Source: Alistipes sp.
GTDB taxonomy: Bacteria; Bacteroidota; Bacteroidia; Bacteroidales; Rikenellaceae
Length of the DNA: 52,761 nt
Reading direction: 5' to 3'
NCBI GenBank assembly: GCA_017504485.1
Contig: JAFVRC010000021.1
Location: forward strand, 1 to 52,761
Under the pieces are notes generated by a model. The model had not been told where the DNA came from. It saw only the letters and a program-made list of their open reading frames with translations, and ran no database searches. Made by a program: the position numbers and the translations under genes. Positions within the stretch are counted from its first letter, which is position 1. Each line of letters opens with the position of its first letter. Below are positions 8,673-19,500 of the stretch, piece after piece.

Positions 8673-8993
8673 CTAAAAGTCGTCGCCATCGACCGTATCG
8701 TCCGAGCCATCATCCTGAATCTCGTCGGCCCCTTTCAGTTCGTCGTCGCCGAAGTAGTCCTTGTCGTCATCATCGTCGCGCACATCGTCGATTTTCACGT
8801 CGATTTTCACGAGATAGCTAACCTCCTCGGTCTCGAACGGAACGGCATAGAAGAAGTCGCCGTTAGGCTTATCTATACGCATCATAACATCCGAGTATCC
8901 AAGGGGATACATTGCTTTAACCTGCTCCTGCAACTCGGCCGGCAGGTTGTTAAAACTGACCACTAATCTCTTTTTCGAATTTGTTGGTGCCAT
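8673..8993 (-). CDS. Small acidic protein of unknown function
   Basis: 106 residues. The first 60 form a compact, mixed sequence (RLVVSFNNLPAELQEQVKAMYPLGYSDVMMRID, then FFYAVPFETEEVSYLVKIDV). The last 40 are almost entirely Asp/Glu/Gly with runs such as DDDDD. There is no signal peptide or membrane segment. Similar short proteins with an acidic tail are, as far as I recall, common in Bacteroidales, but I cannot name a function. A complete promoter on the minus strand (9066-9097) supports it as a real, separately transcribed gene. Confidence 0.75.
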   Translation of the reverse strand: MAPTNSKKRLVVSFNNLPAELQEQVKAMYPLGYSDVMMRIDKPNGDFFYAVPFETEEVSYLVKIDVKIDDVRDDDDDKDYFGDDELKGADEIQDDGSDDTVDGDDF

Positions 8994-9065
8994 ATCTCTC
9001 TGTTACCTAAAGCTTTATTATAAAATAACCAGTACACTTCGGGCTTTTGCCTCGAAATTTCGGTG

Positions 9066-9097
9066 CGAAAGTAATACAAGAAATTATGCGATGCAAA
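9066..9097 (-). promoter_or_regulatory. Promoter of the small acidic protein gene
   Basis: On the minus strand TTTG (9097-9094), a 20-base gap, then TACTTTCG (9073-9066), one base off TAnnTTTG. Transcription would start near 9059, about 65 bases before the ATG at 8993. Confidence 0.65.
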
Positions 9098-9142
9098 TTT
9101 ATTTATCAACAATTCGACCGAATAGTCATTTTTTGAGGGTAA

Positions 9143-11371
<2,229 letters not shown>

Positions 11372-11383
11372 GCAGTTGACAGT

Positions 11384-12277
11384 ATGAACCGAGCATTTTT
11401 TCATGGACTTGGCGTAGCACTCGTCACCCCCTTCACCGAGAATGGGGCGATAGATTTTGCAGCGATAGCCCGCATTACGGATAACCTTATCAAGGGAGGC
11501 GTAGATTACATCCTCGTACTCGGCACCACGGGCGAGACTCCGACACTCTCGACCGACGAGCGCAAAGCTATTATACGTTTCGTGCGCGACCGCGTTGCCG
11601 GCCGAGTGAAGCTGATGGTAGGCATCGGCGGCAACTGCACTCGCGATGTTGTGGCTACACTGCGCGAGTGGGACTTGAGTGGCTACGATGCGGTGCTGAG
11701 CGTCAACCCATACTACAACAAGCCAAACCAAGAGGGACTTTATCGCCATTTTAAGGCCGTGGCCGAAGCCTCGTCACTCCCCATTGTGCTCTACAATATT
11801 CCGGGCAGGACGGGCGTAAATATGGCGCCCGAGACGGTAGCACGCCTGGCCAACGATTGCGCCAACATCATCGGTATCAAGGAGGCCTCGGGTGACCTGG
11901 AGCAGATGGAGCGCATCCGCGAACTCACCGCCGATGATTTTATGCTCATCTCGGGCGATGACGGACTAACGGTCGAGGTTATTAAGCGTGGCGGCGTAGG
12001 TGTAATCTCGGTGCTGGCCAATGCCATTCCCGAGGCCACCAAGCAGGTAGTAACATGCGCCTTGCGGGGCGATATTGCGGAGGCCGACAAGAGACTCTGC
12101 CGCCTGAACGACATCATCGCCGGGCTCTTCGACGAGGGTAACCCCGTAGGCATAAAGTGTGCTCTCGACGTGCTGAACATCTGCCGCAACACGGTGCGTC
12201 TGCCCCTTGCCGAGGCGAGTGCCGCGCTGCGCGAGAGACTCGAAAACGCCATCCGCAAGTACGAAACAGCACAGTAG
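11384..12277 (+). CDS. dapA: 4-hydroxy-tetrahydrodipicolinate synthase
   Basis: 297 residues, the usual length. The enzyme condenses pyruvate with aspartate semialdehyde, the first committed step to lysine and diaminopimelate. Visible active-site features are the GTTGETPTL loop (residues 47-55), Tyr137 in YNIPGRTG, and the Schiff-base Lys166 in GIKEASGD. It is cytoplasmic. It follows ligA by 12 bases and precedes the DUF4919 gene by 36 bases. Confidence 0.97.
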   Translation: MNRAFFHGLGVALVTPFTENGAIDFAAIARITDNLIKGGVDYILVLGTTGETPTLSTDERKAIIRFVRDRVAGRVKLMVGIGGNCTRDVVATLREWDLSGYDAVLSVNPYYNKPNQEGLYRHFKAVAEASSLPIVLYNIPGRTGVNMAPETVARLANDCANIIGIKEASGDLEQMERIRELTADDFMLISGDDGLTVEVIKRGGVGVISVLANAIPEATKQVVTCALRGDIAEADKRLCRLNDIIAGLFDEGNPVGIKCALDVLNICRNTVRLPLAEASAALRERLENAIRKYETAQ

Positions 12278-12313
12278 CTACGTTATACTGCCGCAATTTA
12301 GTCAGGTTTAGTT

Positions 12314-13051
12314 ATGAAGATATTGGTTGTAACACTCGCAGCACTGCTCACCCTTGCCCTCCATGGCATAGGCATAGCCCGCACGCCCGATAATGACGCA
12401 CTCATTGCCGCCATCAGCAACCCAGAATCTCCATACTACTACCCCAACCTGATGCTCCGATACACGGAGGGAGCAAAGCTCTCGCCCGAGGAGTATCACC
12501 ACCTCTACTATGGCTACGCCTTCACGCCCGACTACAAGCCTTTGGAGAGCAACCCCGGGATGGATCGCGTGCAGGAGATTATGGCGCGTATTTCGATTGA
12601 CACACCATCGGTTTACGACATCGACGAACTGATTGCCGCGGGCCTTGCGGCTATGGAGCGCGACCCATTCTCACCCACGCTGCTCAACATTATGGCCTAC
12701 GCCTACGGCACCGCCGGCGACAAGCGACGCGAGCAGGCCTACCACGACCATCTGAACGGCATACTAAGCTGCATTGCGGACTCCGGCACGGGCCTCAAGG
12801 AGCGTAACCCGATGCATGTCACGATGTTCTCGCACGCACTAGACCTCATCGCCTCGAAGGGGTGGGAGCACGGCAAGGCACGCATCATCAGTCGCACCGT
12901 GGAGTTTGTACCCTTTGCCCGTCCGCACGACAAGGTCAAGGGCTTCTATTTCGATTACAGCCGCGTGTATTGGAACAAGCCCGAGAACTACACCTTCAAG
13001 CGTGAGCGCACTTGGCAGTTCAACAACCTCAAACCTCGAGAATACAAATAA
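12314..13051 (+). CDS. Exported DUF4919-type protein
   Basis: 245 residues with a cleavable-looking signal peptide (MKILVVTLAALLTLALHGIGIA). The body contains PYYYPNLMLRYTEGAKLSPEEYHHLYYGYAF, typical of the DUF4919 family of Bacteroidota, and helical, tetratricopeptide-like sequence after it. Function is unknown. It is 15 bases ahead of a clostripain-type lipoprotein peptidase on the same strand, so the two envelope proteins are probably made together. Confidence 0.7.
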   Translation: MKILVVTLAALLTLALHGIGIARTPDNDALIAAISNPESPYYYPNLMLRYTEGAKLSPEEYHHLYYGYAFTPDYKPLESNPGMDRVQEIMARISIDTPSVYDIDELIAAGLAAMERDPFSPTLLNIMAYAYGTAGDKRREQAYHDHLNGILSCIADSGTGLKERNPMHVTMFSHALDLIASKGWEHGKARIISRTVEFVPFARPHDKVKGFYFDYSRVYWNKPENYTFKRERTWQFNNLKPREYK

Positions 13052-13066
13052 AAAACAGATAGACTT

Positions 13067-15097
13067 ATGAAGAGATTTCTCAGCTACACCATCCTCGCAC
13101 TGACGCTACTACTCGGCGGCACTGCCTGCCAACAGGAGCAACCAAAGGCCTCCTCGGCCGACTTCTCGGTAATCGAGGGTATTTCGAATCGCCAACTGCT
13201 CCTCGACGGAGCCGAGGGTGCAATCAAGACCTTCCACATCGAGGCCAAGTGGGATTGGTCGATTCTTCCGACCTCGGGCTTCCTCTGCAATCCGAGCCAA
13301 GGCTCTGCGGGTACGAACATTGCCATTCAAGCCACCACGCTCCAAGCCAACAACTCGGCTGACACGGTAGCTCTCAGCGAACTTACCTTCAAACTCCTCA
13401 ACACGCGCTTTGTAGGTATCGTTGCCTATCAAACTCCGCAGGTCATCATCGACAACAACAGCCGCAGAGTGGTCACCGAAGCTCAATCCGGCTCCACAGT
13501 AACCATCAATTTCACCTCCTCGTCGCCCGATGTTGAGGTACGCACAAGCGAGGGTTTGCAGCTCGTCAGCTCTACGCTTATCTCGGGCCGCCGCCATGAG
13601 GCAAAAGTGAAGGTATTGCAACGCAATGACACCGCCGAAGAGAGCTTGGCCGGCACCGTATCGTTCTACATCAACGATATCAAGCAGGGTGCTGTGGCCG
13701 AGGTATGGCAGGAATCGACCATCAAACTTGACCGCAACAGCGTGCTTCTCTCGGGTTACTCGGGTGCCACGACAAATCTCAACGTCAAGTCGTCATACGA
13801 CTTCGAGGTGTCGAGTTCATCATCGAATTTCGAGGCCACGAAGATTGGCACCAACACGGTACGCATAACCGCCTTGGTTGACAACACGACGGCCGAGCAG
13901 GTACTGCTTGGCACGGTGCGTCTTTCGGTTCCGGAACTCGGCGACTGCCACACCGACATCGAGGTGTACCAACATCCGGCCAATACGCCGCAGACGCTGC
14001 TCTTTTACTACATAGGTCGCAGCCTCAGCAGCTACTTCAACACCAATATCGAGAATACGATGCGTGCGCTCTCACAGAACATTCAGCACAACTCTCGTGT
14101 ACTGATATTCATCCAAAGTTCTGCCACCACCGCCGAGCTCTACGAGTTGCGTTACGACGAGGCGGTTGGCGAGTGTGTCAAGGAACTTGTCAAGGAGTAC
14201 ACCATTCCAGGCAGCTACGTCGAGGGACGACTCACCGCCACGTTGCGCGATATGATAGACTACGCACCTGCCAAGCAGTATGCGCTCATCATCGGCTCGC
14301 ACGGTAAGGGTTGGATTCCGAAGAGCGCCGACAGTACACTCGCAAGTGTCAAGGCCCTCCGCGAGAGCCTCTGGCAGCAGGTCGAGGGTGCCCTTCCTAC
14401 ACGCCACATCGGTGAGGGCTCGGCTACCATCTTCGATACGACGCAAATAGCTACCGAACTGCAAGCCACGGGCACGACATTCGACTACATACTGCTCGAC
14501 AACTGCTTCATGTCGAACATCGAGTCGCTCTACGATATGCGTCACACGGCCAAGCAGTTCATCGCTTCGCCAACCGAGGTTATGGCGAGCGGTTTCCCTT
14601 ACGAGAGCATTCTACCCCTGATGCTCAAAGATGAGGGTACCAGCTACGACCTTGCTGCAATATGCAAGACCTACTATGACTACTACATGGCTCTCTCAGG
14701 CACATATCAATCGGCAAGTGTAGCACTTATCAACGCCTCGGAGCTCGATGCCTTGGCCGAGAAGATGAAGGCCGTGAATAGCGCAGAGCGCACTCCTGAC
14801 TTCACACTCGATGGCGTGCAGGCCTACGACGGCATCGGCACTCGCAACCCGTCGCACGTCTTCTACGATTTGGAGGACTATGTGCGCCAGTCGTGTGCCG
14901 ACAGCGAGGCGGTGACAGCCTTCAAGGAGCAACTCGCCAAGGCGGTAACGTCGCGCTACCACACCCCAATGTTCTATTCGGCCTACAATGGCGTATTGAA
15001 CGATATTAACTACTACAGCGGCATCTCGACAAGTGCCTCGGTGGAGGTTTATGCCGACGAATGGGCTAAAACCGAGTGGTACAAGGCAACACACTAA
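13067..15097 (+). CDS. Clostripain-family (C11) cysteine peptidase lipoprotein
   Basis: 676 residues. A signal sequence with a Cys after LLLGGTA suggests a lipoprotein, though the lipobox is not ideal. Residues about 35-310 form three all-beta repeats resembling BACON-type domains (for example FHIEAKWDWSILPTSG). The rest is a clostripain-like peptidase: the catalytic His412 is in LIIGSHGKGW and the catalytic Cys480 in YILLDNCFMSN, followed by IASPTEVMASGFPY. Clostripains cut after Arg or Lys, but specificity cannot be read here. A surface or periplasmic location is expected. BACON domains are common in Bacteroidota glycan and mucin-associated proteins. The gene lies between the DUF4919 gene and a MATE exporter. 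Confidence 0.82.
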   Translation: MKRFLSYTILALTLLLGGTACQQEQPKASSADFSVIEGISNRQLLLDGAEGAIKTFHIEAKWDWSILPTSGFLCNPSQGSAGTNIAIQATTLQANNSADTVALSELTFKLLNTRFVGIVAYQTPQVIIDNNSRRVVTEAQSGSTVTINFTSSSPDVEVRTSEGLQLVSSTLISGRRHEAKVKVLQRNDTAEESLAGTVSFYINDIKQGAVAEVWQESTIKLDRNSVLLSGYSGATTNLNVKSSYDFEVSSSSSNFEATKIGTNTVRITALVDNTTAEQVLLGTVRLSVPELGDCHTDIEVYQHPANTPQTLLFYYIGRSLSSYFNTNIENTMRALSQNIQHNSRVLIFIQSSATTAELYELRYDEAVGECVKELVKEYTIPGSYVEGRLTATLRDMIDYAPAKQYALIIGSHGKGWIPKSADSTLASVKALRESLWQQVEGALPTRHIGEGSATIFDTTQIATELQATGTTFDYILLDNCFMSNIESLYDMRHTAKQFIASPTEVMASGFPYESILPLMLKDEGTSYDLAAICKTYYDYYMALSGTYQSASVALINASELDALAEKMKAVNSAERTPDFTLDGVQAYDGIGTRNPSHVFYDLEDYVRQSCADSEAVTAFKEQLAKAVTSRYHTPMFYSAYNGVLNDINYYSGISTSASVEVYADEWAKTEWYKATH

Positions 15098-15122
15098 ACG
15101 AGGCTCAGAATAGACCGCTGCG

Positions 15123-16442
15123 ATGAACAAAGAGATATTCCGCATTGCCGTTCCGAACATCATTTCGAACATATCGGTTCCACTTATGGGACTGATATCC
15201 ACGGCTATTGTTGGCAATTGGAGTGGCTCGGCGCAGGTTATCGGCTCGCTGGCCGTCGGAGTCTCGATTTTCAACTTCATATATTGGAACTGCTCCTTCG
15301 TGCGTATGGGCACGAGCGGACTCACGGCGCAAGCCTTCGGAGCCAACGACTTCCACGAGACAACGGCAATGCTCGCCCGCTCGGTAGTCGTGTCGCTCGT
15401 TCTCGGCATCCTCGTCTTTGTATTCCAGCGGCCGCTCGGCGAGCTGTCGCTTTGGCTGATGAATGGCGACGAGATGGTTGCCGAATACTTCTACGCCCGC
15501 GTATGGGCCGTGCCGGCAGGCATCCTGCTCTTTGGCCTCTACGGCTGGTTCACGGGCATGCAGAACGCCGTGATACCGATGACCACGTCGCTCGTTGTCA
15601 ATACGTTGCATATCATCGTCAGCTACATCTTCGTATTCTCATACGATATGGGTATCGTCGGCATAGCCTACGCCTCGGTCGTGGCGCAGTGGGTGGGCTT
15701 AGTGCTCGCCGTATCGCTCATCGCGATATTCTTCCGCAAGACGTTGCGACCTATCAAGCTAATCGAGGCTCTCAACCTCGGAGCCATGCGTGAGTTCTTC
15801 GTGGTCAATGGCGATATCATAGTGCGCACCTTCTGCAACGTCGGTGTCTATACCTTTTTCACGGCCGCCTCGGCCCGTATGGGCGATGCTGCAATACTCG
15901 CCGTGAATACGATTCTTATGCAGCTGCTGATGCTCTTCTCCTATATGAACGATGGATTTGCATACGCAGCCGAAGCGATGACTGGCCGCTTCATCGGAGC
16001 CAAAGACCTCGCATCACTGCGTCGCTGCTTGAAGCTCTGCGTCATCTGGACCTTCGCCACGGCCGCCATAGCCATCTCGCTCTATCTGTTCGGCTGGCGC
16101 GAGATATTCTCGCTCTTTATGACAAGCAGCAGCGAGGAGGAGATAGCACGCATTTTGGAGGTCGCGGGGCGATATGTCGGATGGATTGTCGCCATACCGT
16201 TCTTTGCCGCCCTGCCATTTATGCTCGATGGCGTGATGGCCGGAGCAACCCTCACGCGCGTGATGCGCAACTCGATGCTCGTTGCCACGATAGCATTTTT
16301 TGCCATCTACTACGCACTACTGCCCGTCATAGGCAACGATGCGCTGTGGCTTGCCTTCACAATGTACATCATCCTGCGCCTCGTGTTGCAATACTTTATG
16401 GCCCACCGTCTGAACGACATCTATGCCAAGGCCGTGCGGTAG
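15123..16442 (+). CDS. MATE-family efflux transporter
   Basis: 439 residues with about twelve hydrophobic segments in two related halves. The N-terminus (FRIAVPNIISNISVPLMGLISTAIVGNW) and the region MGTSGLTAQAFGANDF are typical of MATE proteins, which export drugs or metabolites in exchange for Na+ or H+. Inner membrane. It starts 25 bases after the peptidase gene. The substrate is unknown. Confidence 0.9.
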   Translation: MNKEIFRIAVPNIISNISVPLMGLISTAIVGNWSGSAQVIGSLAVGVSIFNFIYWNCSFVRMGTSGLTAQAFGANDFHETTAMLARSVVVSLVLGILVFVFQRPLGELSLWLMNGDEMVAEYFYARVWAVPAGILLFGLYGWFTGMQNAVIPMTTSLVVNTLHIIVSYIFVFSYDMGIVGIAYASVVAQWVGLVLAVSLIAIFFRKTLRPIKLIEALNLGAMREFFVVNGDIIVRTFCNVGVYTFFTAASARMGDAAILAVNTILMQLLMLFSYMNDGFAYAAEAMTGRFIGAKDLASLRRCLKLCVIWTFATAAIAISLYLFGWREIFSLFMTSSSEEEIARILEVAGRYVGWIVAIPFFAALPFMLDGVMAGATLTRVMRNSMLVATIAFFAIYYALLPVIGNDALWLAFTMYIILRLVLQYFMAHRLNDIYAKAVR

Positions 16443-16528
16443 GAGTGCGCGAGGTCGCAAATATCGCATATAAAGATTTTTATGGGCAAATGGCGCTCGA
16501 AAAGCTCCTCGGTATCGAAAAAATAACG

Positions 16529-16536
16529 TACCTTTA
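16529..16536 (+). promoter_or_regulatory. Possible -7 box of the pseudouridine synthase gene
   Basis: TACCTTTA is one base from TAnnTTTG and lies 46 bases before the ATG at 16582. I see no matching -33 TTTG, so support is moderate. Confidence 0.4.
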
Positions 16537-16581
16537 CGCCCAAGAATGAACGAAAGAAACAAATAGAAAAAACTGCATAAA

Positions 16582-17715
16582 ATGAAAAATTACAGCAACC
16601 AGGCAACTTTGTCGCGTTTCGCAAAAGACAAGCGACTACGCACCGAGCGCGTGGAGCGCGTAGAGCGTACTCCGAAGGCGCATAGCAACTCCGGCGATAA
16701 GCCGAAGCGGAGCTCCTACAACCCCAACTTCACCTCCGACAACCGTCCGAAAGAGCGTAGCTTCTCGACGCGTGGAGGCGAAGAGCGTCAACTCCGCGGA
16801 GGCGAGGAGCGTAGCTTCTCGACGCGCGGCAACGGCGAGCGCAAGCCTTTCGCGAAGGGTGGCAGCAAGCCTTTCGCAAAGGGCGGAGCACCAAAGGGCG
16901 AGCGCACATTCACCAAGGGGGCTGCAGCCAATCGTAAGCCTTACCGCAAGAGCGAGGATAAGCCGAAGAGCTATCCGAAGTACAACCCTAACCGCACGAC
17001 CGACGAGATTCGTCTGAATCGCTATGTTGCACAGTCGGGCCTCTGCTCACGCCGTGAGGCCGACGATTTTATTGCGGCAGGTCTGGTGAGCGTCAATGGC
17101 GTAATCGTTACGGAGCTCGGCACGAAGGTAAAGCCTACCGACATTGTGAAGTTCAACGACGAGCGTTTGCAGGGCGAGAAGAATGTCTATCTGGTACTCA
17201 ACAAACCGAAGGGGTACGTGACCACATTGGAGGACGACCACGCCGACAAGACGGTCATGGAGCTCGTGAAGGGTGCCTGTAAGGAGCGCATCTACCCCGT
17301 AGGTCGTCTTGACAAGAACTCGCTCGGTCTGCTGCTCTTCACCAACGACGGCGACATCACACGTCAGCTGACACACCCGTCGCTCAAGAAGAAGAAGATC
17401 TATGAAGTGGCACTGGATAAGCCCCTCACCCGCGCCGACTTCGAGCAGTTGGCCGAGGGTGTAACGCTCGAGGATGGCGACGCCTTCTTCGACGAAATAG
17501 CTTACATCAAGGACGACAAGAAGTCTGTGGGCGTAGAAATTCACTCGGGCCGCAACCGCATCGTGCGCCGTATGTTCGAGCATTTGGGATACAAGGTCAC
17601 GAAGCTCGACCGCGTATATTATGCCGGCCTTACCAAGAAGAACCTCAAACGCGGAGCGTGGCGTTTCCTCACCTCCGACGAGGTGGCACGCCTCAAAGCT
17701 GGCCGCTACGAGTAG
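16582..17715 (+). CDS. RsuA/RluB-family pseudouridine synthase with basic N-terminal extension
   Basis: 377 residues. The C-terminal 240 residues are an RluB-like enzyme: an S4 RNA-binding domain (IRLNRYVAQSGLCSRREADDFI), then the catalytic motif YPVGRLDKNSLGLLLFTNDGD with its Asp, and RNRIVRRMFEHLGY near the end. It should make pseudouridine in ribosomal RNA. The first about 130 residues are Arg/Lys/Gly/Ser-rich and disordered-looking, with duplicated units RSFSTRGG and KPFAKGG. Such tails are common in Bacteroidota members of the family and may bind RNA. A hairpin terminator follows the stop. Confidence 0.88.
   Translation: MKNYSNQATLSRFAKDKRLRTERVERVERTPKAHSNSGDKPKRSSYNPNFTSDNRPKERSFSTRGGEERQLRGGEERSFSTRGNGERKPFAKGGSKPFAKGGAPKGERTFTKGAAANRKPYRKSEDKPKSYPKYNPNRTTDEIRLNRYVAQSGLCSRREADDFIAAGLVSVNGVIVTELGTKVKPTDIVKFNDERLQGEKNVYLVLNKPKGYVTTLEDDHADKTVMELVKGACKERIYPVGRLDKNSLGLLLFTNDGDITRQLTHPSLKKKKIYEVALDKPLTRADFEQLAEGVTLEDGDAFFDEIAYIKDDKKSVGVEIHSGRNRIVRRMFEHLGYKVTKLDRVYYAGLTKKNLKRGAWRFLTSDEVARLKAGRYE
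16753..16877 (+). repeat. In-frame direct repeats in the pseudouridine synthase N-terminus
   Basis: A 20-base unit beginning GAGCGTAGCTTC occurs at 16753-16772 and again at 16807-16826, 54 bases (18 codons) apart. A second unit, GCAAGCCTTTCGC, occurs at 16841-16853 and 16865-16877, 24 bases apart. All preserve the frame, so the extension probably grows and shrinks by slippage or unequal recombination. Confidence 0.7.
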
Positions 17716-17738
17716 CCGCCACACGGCCATATACAACA

Positions 17739-17779
17739 AGCGAGGCTCGACCGGAGTAATTCCAAGGTCGAGCCTCGCT
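17739..17779. terminator. Bidirectional terminator between the pseudouridine synthase and GH109-like genes
   Basis: AGCGAGGCTCGACC (17739-17752) pairs perfectly over 14 bases with GGTCGAGCCTCGCT (17766-17779). The 13-base loop can pair further (GGA/TCC). It lies between convergent stops at 17715 and 17797. Confidence 0.85.
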
Positions 17780-17796
17780 CTATCTGTTTCGTCGGG

Positions 17797-19029
17797 CTAT
17801 CTACCCTCTTGCACCTCGCGCCAGGCGCCTCGCGTAAAGTCAGGAATCTCGACAGGCGCACCTCCGGTTGCTGCCGACCGCTCTGTCAGTTCGACGAGCG
17901 ACGACCACTCGGCCGCATCATATACATCCATATCGAGAGGTAATCCATTGCGCAAGCAGTATATCAGACGGCTATCCATCACATAGTCTATCCATCGACG
18001 ACCACACAACTCACGGCCGCGCTCCTCGTACTCTGCGACAAACGGATGGCGATACTGCTCGACCATTGCACGGCACTCATCGCCCACTATCAGATGCTCG
18101 CTATCCTCCGCAAAGGCCATCACGGGCTGCGGATACTTCTGCGCATACCCCTCGGTGCCACTCAACATGAAAGAGCGACTGTAAGGTCGCGGCAAGGCAA
18201 TACAGTGTTGCAGCAGTATTGTGCGCCCATGCTCGGTTGTGATAATCGACGAGTTCATCGTGCCACGGAACGACTCATCACCTACCATGTGTGACGATAC
18301 CGAAACTATACTCTTCATCCTATCGCGACGATGTATGCCCATCGCGAGAGCCACGGGGCCAAGGCCGTGCGTAGGATAGATGTTGCCGATATGCGAGGCC
18401 ATATAATCGACCTGCCAATTCACCCAAAGGCGATGACCCTCGTCATTTGAGGATATACGACGGCGCAAGTCGTGGATATACGACGCTTCGGCATGCACGA
18501 TATCGCCCAGCACACCCTGCTGCACCATATTGAGCAGCGCGAGTTCGAAGTCGTCGTAGCAACAATTCTCGAGCATCATACAATGGCGGCGATACCGCTC
18601 GGCCGTATCGACAAGCTGCCAACACTCCTCGACCGTCATCGCTGCAGGCACCTCCACGGCAACGTGCTTGCCGCACTGCATAGCGTATAGCGCAATACGC
18701 GCGTGACTGAGCCAATCGGTCGAGATGTAGATAAGATCGACACTCTCCATCTCGCAGAGCGCACGCCATCCCTGCTCACCCATTGCCGTTGTGGGGCGCA
18801 CGCCGCCATAGCGGGCAACGATATCGCACGAGGCTACGATATTCTCCTCGATAAAATCACAGAGAGCAACAACCTCCGCACCCTCGATATTCATCATACG
18901 CTCAACGGCCAACCGTCCGCGTGCGCCAACACCCACAAAGCCTATGCGGACACACTCCATCGGAGCACATCGCAGCTGCAAAACGTGCTGCACGGAGTCG
19001 GCTCGGCGCGTAGTGTCAATAGAGTTCAT
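17797..19029 (-). CDS. Gfo/Idh/MocA oxidoreductase, GH109-like
   Basis: 410 residues from the ATG at 19029; an ATG at 18960 (MECVRIGFVG) would give 387 and fits the family start equally well. The NAD-binding motif GFVGVGARG opens the domain. The middle has MMLENCCYDDFEL, ASYIHDLR and GNIYPTHGLGPVALAMGIHR, the hallmark block of glycoside hydrolase family 109 (NAD-dependent alpha-N-acetylgalactosaminidases) rather than simple sugar dehydrogenases. Most GH109 enzymes are exported, but I see no signal peptide here, so it may act on imported sugars in the cytoplasm. It follows the YhcH gene by 11 bases and is last in the minus-strand run. GH109 activity is inferred and other Gfo/Idh activities remain possible. 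Confidence 0.78.
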   Translation of the reverse strand: MNSIDTTRRADSVQHVLQLRCAPMECVRIGFVGVGARGRLAVERMMNIEGAEVVALCDFIEENIVASCDIVARYGGVRPTTAMGEQGWRALCEMESVDLIYISTDWLSHARIALYAMQCGKHVAVEVPAAMTVEECWQLVDTAERYRRHCMMLENCCYDDFELALLNMVQQGVLGDIVHAEASYIHDLRRRISSNDEGHRLWVNWQVDYMASHIGNIYPTHGLGPVALAMGIHRRDRMKSIVSVSSHMVGDESFRGTMNSSIITTEHGRTILLQHCIALPRPYSRSFMLSGTEGYAQKYPQPVMAFAEDSEHLIVGDECRAMVEQYRHPFVAEYEERGRELCGRRWIDYVMDSRLIYCLRNGLPLDMDVYDAAEWSSLVELTERSAATGGAPVEIPDFTRGAWREVQEGR

Positions 19030-19040
19030 CGTCGGACGGT

Positions 19041-19490
19041 CTACTTCAGCACCTTAAATATGAGTTTCTTAACATGGCCCGTACCGAGCATCGGTGCGTG
19101 ACCATCCTCGGGATAGAGAATCGTGAACTGCCCCTCGCGCAACGTATAGAACACCTGCGGCTCGTCGGTGAAGAACTGCACATCCTTCGCCTCGTCGAAC
19201 TCGCCCTTGGCTCGCTTGCAATCCTTACGCTCGAGCCATCCGAACTCCTCCTTGTTGCCATCGACCAGAACCTGTATGTCGATATACTTGTTGTGCACCT
19301 CGAGTGCCGCCTCGTAGCGAGGTTTAAGGTCTAGTTCCATAACATTAACGAAGAGCTCATCGCCCAATATGTCGTGACGACCTACCGGAAGGGTGCGCAC
19401 ATCGGTCTTTGCCAGCCAATCGAAAGCCGCTTCGAGGCGTGGGTTGAGCGAGTAGTACAACTCGGCATTCTTAATCGAATCTAAAATCAT
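19041..19490 (-). CDS. YhcH/YjgK/YiaL family protein (sugar anomerase-like)
   Basis: 149 residues, a full-length single cupin-like domain. Family signatures are HNKYIDIQVLVDG and the metal-site region TILYPEDGHAPML followed by VKKLIFKV. The family includes EbgC and NanQ (YhcH), which speed the anomer interconversion of sugars such as N-acetylneuraminate, so a role in sialic acid or other sugar use is plausible. It is cytoplasmic. The gene sits 10 bases after the EEP-family gene and 11 bases before the GH109-like gene, which makes joint sugar metabolism with the latter likely. Confidence 0.88.
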   Translation of the reverse strand: MILDSIKNAELYYSLNPRLEAAFDWLAKTDVRTLPVGRHDILGDELFVNVMELDLKPRYEAALEVHNKYIDIQVLVDGNKEEFGWLERKDCKRAKGEFDEAKDVQFFTDEPQVFYTLREGQFTILYPEDGHAPMLGTGHVKKLIFKVLK

Positions 19491-19500
19491 AATCTTCTTA

